A DNA stretch of 64,000 bases, from positions 186,001-250,000 of the forward strand of contig NZ_JAGGKR010000002.1 in the NCBI RefSeq assembly GCF_017873855.1, in the 5' to 3' direction. This stretch comes from Methanolinea mesophila (GTDB lineage Archaea; Halobacteriota; Methanomicrobia; Methanomicrobiales; Methanospirillaceae). The notes beneath the pieces are model-generated. The model was given only the letters and a program-made list of their open reading frames with translations, searched no databases and had not been told where the DNA came from. Shown here piece after piece: positions 61,295 to 64,000 of the stretch (position 1 is the stretch's first letter; each line of letters opens with the position of its first letter). A program made the translations under genes and the position numbers.

Positions 61295-62347
61295 TTATTC
61301 TCTCTTCAGGTGCACGTCCATCTGGGGGAACGGGACCTCGATTCCTTCCTCAGCGAACCGTTGCGCGATTCGAACATTGATCGCGTCCTGTACCTCCCAG
61401 GTGAGGGAGAAATCATTGGACCAGAGCACGAGCTGGAAGTTAAGGCTGGAAGCCCCGAACTCCAGGAAATATACCAGCGGTGCCGGGTCGGTGAGAATAT
61501 ACGGGATCTTCTCCGCCTGCTCGCGTGCGATCTCAAGCAGGATCTCCTTTACCCGGATCACATCGGTCCCGTATGCGACCCCGATGGGGATGCGGACCTT
61601 CATCTTCGAGTCGGGCTGGGCATAGTTGACCACGTAACTGTCCAGCATCTTCTTGTTGGGGACGATGACGATCTGGTTGTCGAGGGTCTTGATCCGGGTG
61701 CTCCGGGTCCCGACACAGGTCACGTCCCCGAAATACTCGTCGATCTTGACCCGGTCGTTCACCTTGAACGGCTTATCCATCGCGATGACCGCACCACCCA
61801 TGAAGTTGGCGAAGATATCCTGGGCGGCGAACGCGATCGCGAGGGTGATGATCCCGGCACCGGCGAGCAGGGGGGTGATGTCGATCTCGAGCACGCTCAG
61901 GATCAGCAGGAACACGATGAACCAGACGATGTATTTCGCGGCAATCTCCGCGAATGCCACCATCCGGTCGTCGATATCGCTCTCGGTCAGGGAGGTGAGG
62001 CGGTGCCCGTAGGCCACGAGGGCATTGTGGAGAAATGTGGCCACGATCCATCCGCCGAGTATGATCCAGACGACATTCAGGTACTTGCTGTCGAGCACGA
62101 ACTGCCATGACGGTGGCAGGTCCGCCACCTGGAGGGCAAAGTATACCGTGACCACGATTATCGCGATTACTACCGGGGTCCCGAACGCCGCCACTATGAT
62201 GTCGTCCAGGACATTCTCGGTCTCTTCGGCTTTTTTCCTCAGCCATCGGACGATGCCGTACACGATGAACGCGGTCACGAGGCCGACGATGAAGACCACC
62301 AGGGCGGCCAGGTCCCCGGAAAGGCCGAATACCGTAGTGGTTGCCAT
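61295..62347 (-). CDS. mscS: MscS mechanosensitive channel
   Basis: 350 aa from ATG 62347. Four to five helices, pore helix region ITLAIAFAAQDIFANFMGGAVIAMDKPFKVND, then the beta domain (VTCVGTRSTRIKTLDNQIVIVPNKKML) of MscS. Releases solutes during hypo-osmotic shock. The shared AT-rich region with hypD contains TATA-like boxes for both directions. The ATG at 62389 would place the promoter inside the gene. Confidence 0.9.
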   Translation of the reverse strand: MATTTVFGLSGDLAALVVFIVGLVTAFIVYGIVRWLRKKAEETENVLDDIIVAAFGTPVVIAIIVVTVYFALQVADLPPSWQFVLDSKYLNVVWIILGGWIVATFLHNALVAYGHRLTSLTESDIDDRMVAFAEIAAKYIVWFIVFLLILSVLEIDITPLLAGAGIITLAIAFAAQDIFANFMGGAVIAMDKPFKVNDRVKIDEYFGDVTCVGTRSTRIKTLDNQIVIVPNKKMLDSYVVNYAQPDSKMKVRIPIGVAYGTDVIRVKEILLEIAREQAEKIPYILTDPAPLVYFLEFGASSLNFQLVLWSNDFSLTWEVQDAINVRIAQRFAEEGIEVPFPQMDVHLKRE

Positions 62348-62391
62348 ATCACTATAATTATCATTGAACCGGGTTAATAATAACTTCATAA
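62348..62391. promoter_or_regulatory. Divergent mscS/hypD promoter
   Basis: 44 bp AT-rich: ATCACTATAATTATC and GTTAATAATAAC. It can give TATA boxes in each direction, with very short leaders for both genes. Confidence 0.5.
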
Positions 62392-63420
62392 ATGGCAGTA
62401 GGAAAGGAGATCGCCCGAAAGATTCATGATCTCGTTGACAGGGACATGACCTTCATGCATATCTGCGGGACCCACGAGGCCGCCATCGCCCGGCACGGGA
62501 TCCGCAGCGTGCTCCCCGAACAGCTGAAGATCGTGATGGGTCCCGGATGCCCGGTCTGCATCACCCCCCAGGGGGAGATCGATGCCGCCCTCGAACTGGT
62601 AGACCGTGACTGCATCGTCGCGACCTACGGCGACCTGCTCAGGGTTCCGGGAAGCAGGGGTTCCCTCGAGTCGAGCGGCGGGGACGTCCGGGTCGTCCAG
62701 GGCGTGCACAAGGCGGTGGACATCGCCCGTTCCACGGAGAAAGAGGTAGTCTTCGTCTCGGTGGGGTTTGAAACCACCGCTCCCACCGTCGCGGCGACCC
62801 TCCTCACCAGGCCGCCGGACAACTTTTCCATTCTCTCCTGCCACCGGCTGGTCCCCCCGGCGATGAAGTGGCTCCTCGAACAGGGCGAGGCCTCCCTGCA
62901 CGGGTTCATGCTCCCCGGACACGTCTGCACCGTGACCGGGTACGCGGACTACGAGCAGTTCCCGGTCCCCCAGGTGGTTGCCGGTTTCGAACCGGACGAT
63001 ATCCTCCTTGGGCTCCTGATGCTGGTGCAGCAGGTCCGGGAAGGCGCCCACCGGATCGATAACGCCTATCCCCGGGCGGTCTGCCGGGAAGGAAACCGGA
63101 AAGCGATGGACCTTATGTACCAGGTCTTCGAACCGAGCGACGTTGAGTGGCGGGGCTTCCCGGTCATACCAGGATCAGGGTTGAAACTCCGGCCCGAGTT
63201 TTCAATGTACGACGCCCAGATCAAGTTCGGTATCGAGTTTAAACACGTCGACAAGCATACCGCATGCATCTGCGACAAGGTGCTCAGGGGCATCGCCCAG
63301 CCCGACGACTGCAAGCTCTTCGGGAAGGTCTGCACCCCCAGGACGCCGGTCGGGCCCTGCATGGTGAGCCACGAGGGCGCCTGCAAGATCTGGCACACCT
63401 ACCAGCTGAAAAAGGCGTGA
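62392..63420 (+). CDS. hypD: Hydrogenase maturation protein HypD
   Basis: 342 aa. CGTHE (C25), GPGCPVC, GFETTAPT, PGHVC and the C-terminal Fe-S cysteines (HTACICDKVL, CKLFGKVCTP, GPCMVSHEGACKIW) are all present. HypD with HypC makes the Fe(CN)2CO centre of [NiFe] hydrogenases, needed by hydrogenotrophic methanogens. Stand-alone here; other hyp genes are elsewhere. Confidence 0.96.
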   Translation: MAVGKEIARKIHDLVDRDMTFMHICGTHEAAIARHGIRSVLPEQLKIVMGPGCPVCITPQGEIDAALELVDRDCIVATYGDLLRVPGSRGSLESSGGDVRVVQGVHKAVDIARSTEKEVVFVSVGFETTAPTVAATLLTRPPDNFSILSCHRLVPPAMKWLLEQGEASLHGFMLPGHVCTVTGYADYEQFPVPQVVAGFEPDDILLGLLMLVQQVREGAHRIDNAYPRAVCREGNRKAMDLMYQVFEPSDVEWRGFPVIPGSGLKLRPEFSMYDAQIKFGIEFKHVDKHTACICDKVLRGIAQPDDCKLFGKVCTPRTPVGPCMVSHEGACKIWHTYQLKKA

Positions 63421-63711
63421 AGCCGGGTCAATTTTTTTCTCATTCCCGATCGTTTGCCTCGTCGGCGGCGATGAAACCCGCTGAAACGGGGATCGTCCTG
63501 ATCGGGTTTTCCCCGTAAGTGTGCGGGAGATCCCTGTCCGATCCCCTCGCGAACATCAGTTTTGCAACAATATTATACTGCAGCGCACGAACCGATGTAA
63601 AAGGACTTTATCATCGGACAAGTTCCCTCCGAAAATGCAATAAGAAGGAACTCCTGATCCAGAGAAGGTCCCGGTGTATTGCTGCCGCACCGGACAAGGA
63701 TGTGAGAACGC

Positions 63712-64000
63712 ATGGATGAAACGGACCGGGCTGGCCCGGTGAGAGAAGTGACGGGAACCGCATCGGATAACCGTGCATCTCTGGAAGAGATACTCACCGC
63801 TGAACTGGACCTGGGCACCACGCTCTTCTCCGCCGGGTCGCCGGGACAGAGGATCCTCGATTCGCTCACCGTCCTGAACGAGAAGCTCCGGGGTGGCCGG
63901 ATGCACGTCCTCCTTGGGTTCGAGGCCCTGGTGATCTCTCTCGAACGGGAAGGGGAGCAGCGGGTCGGCATGCGGCAGTTCCCGCTCCCGACGCGAATGA
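63712..64000 (+). CDS. ThrE-like (DUF1212) exporter, N-terminal part (3' truncated)
   Basis: Open to the right edge. ATG 63712; 96 codons visible. EILTAELDLGTTLFSAGSPGQRILDSLTVLNEKL and HVLLGFEALVISLEREGEQRV fit the cytosolic N-terminal region of threonine/serine exporter (ThrE/DUF1212) proteins. A TATA-like ATTATACTG near 63571 is upstream. The 63421-63711 stretch before it shows no gene. The transmembrane half lies outside the window. Confidence 0.65.
   Translation, partial: MDETDRAGPVREVTGTASDNRASLEEILTAELDLGTTLFSAGSPGQRILDSLTVLNEKLRGGRMHVLLGFEALVISLEREGEQRVGMRQFPLPTRM

Overview
The window looks like chromosomal DNA of a GC-rich methanogenic archaeon, most likely order Methanomicrobiales. 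The evidence is archaeal TATA boxes 25-35 bp before many starts, GGTGA/GGAG ribosome sites, archaeal A-type ATP synthase subunits C and D, the hydrogenase maturation gene hypD, soluble multi-PAS kinases with an H-box of the TRHDI type, lipoproteins with short lipoboxes, and a tRNA-Thr(GGU) without encoded CCA and with U73. Species cannot be fixed from the sequence alone.

Layout. 1-4.5 kb: truncated membrane hydrolase (DUF457-like), two paralogous secreted proteins sharing a promoter-proximal leader element, a response regulator and an unlisted 48-residue acidic protein. 4.6-14.2 kb: two overlapping YkgJ-type Cys-cluster proteins, a HI0933-like flavoprotein, a DUF6125 protein, a PaaI-like thioesterase, an orphan atpC-atpD pair, a TMEM175-like channel, an isochorismatase-like hydrolase and an Fe-S flavoprotein. 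14.2-21.1 kb: CDF metal exporter, L-lactate permease homologue, a REC-PAS6 histidine kinase and a lipoprotein. 21.2-27.2 kb: GNAT, a PKD-transmembrane-diadenylate cyclase fusion, a double AHSA1 protein, a VOC protein and an MFS exporter. 27.2-30.2 kb: marR and a bacterial-type lonA, with matching TTAGGTAA sites before marR/MFS and before lon. 30.4-35.4 kb: SIMPL, SRPBCC, an ECF-S-like membrane protein, a flavodoxin, a DUF3887 lipoprotein, a zinc-ribbon protein and a TPR protein. 35.8-50 kb is signalling-rich: a PAS8 kinase, MerR, a REC-GAF-PAS3 kinase with a recent internal PAS duplication, a Cache lipoprotein, and two HTH-PAS-GAF-PAS regulators side by side. 50-54.5 kb: small hypotheticals, a second flavodoxin, a VTC polyphosphate polymerase/DUF4956 pair and a GYD protein.

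54.6-59.2 kb is an arsenic resistance island. arsR-arsF-arsG point left; a ProC-like oxidoreductase, arsC, a DGC zinc-binding protein and an ACR3 efflux gene point right. Two matched inverted repeats lie in the shared promoter region. A truncated kinase relic and tRNA-Thr lie at its right side. 60.3-64 kb: a TIM-barrel isomerase, MscS and hypD reading away from a shared promoter, and the start of a ThrE-like exporter cut by the window end.

The most interesting items are the membrane receptor-like c-di-AMP synthase at 22.0-23.6 kb, the ars island with its paired operators, the MarR-Lon regulatory link, the orphan ATP synthase stalk pair, and the duplicated secreted proteins with a shared leader hairpin. 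All functional statements rest on motif recognition by eye; no database search was run.
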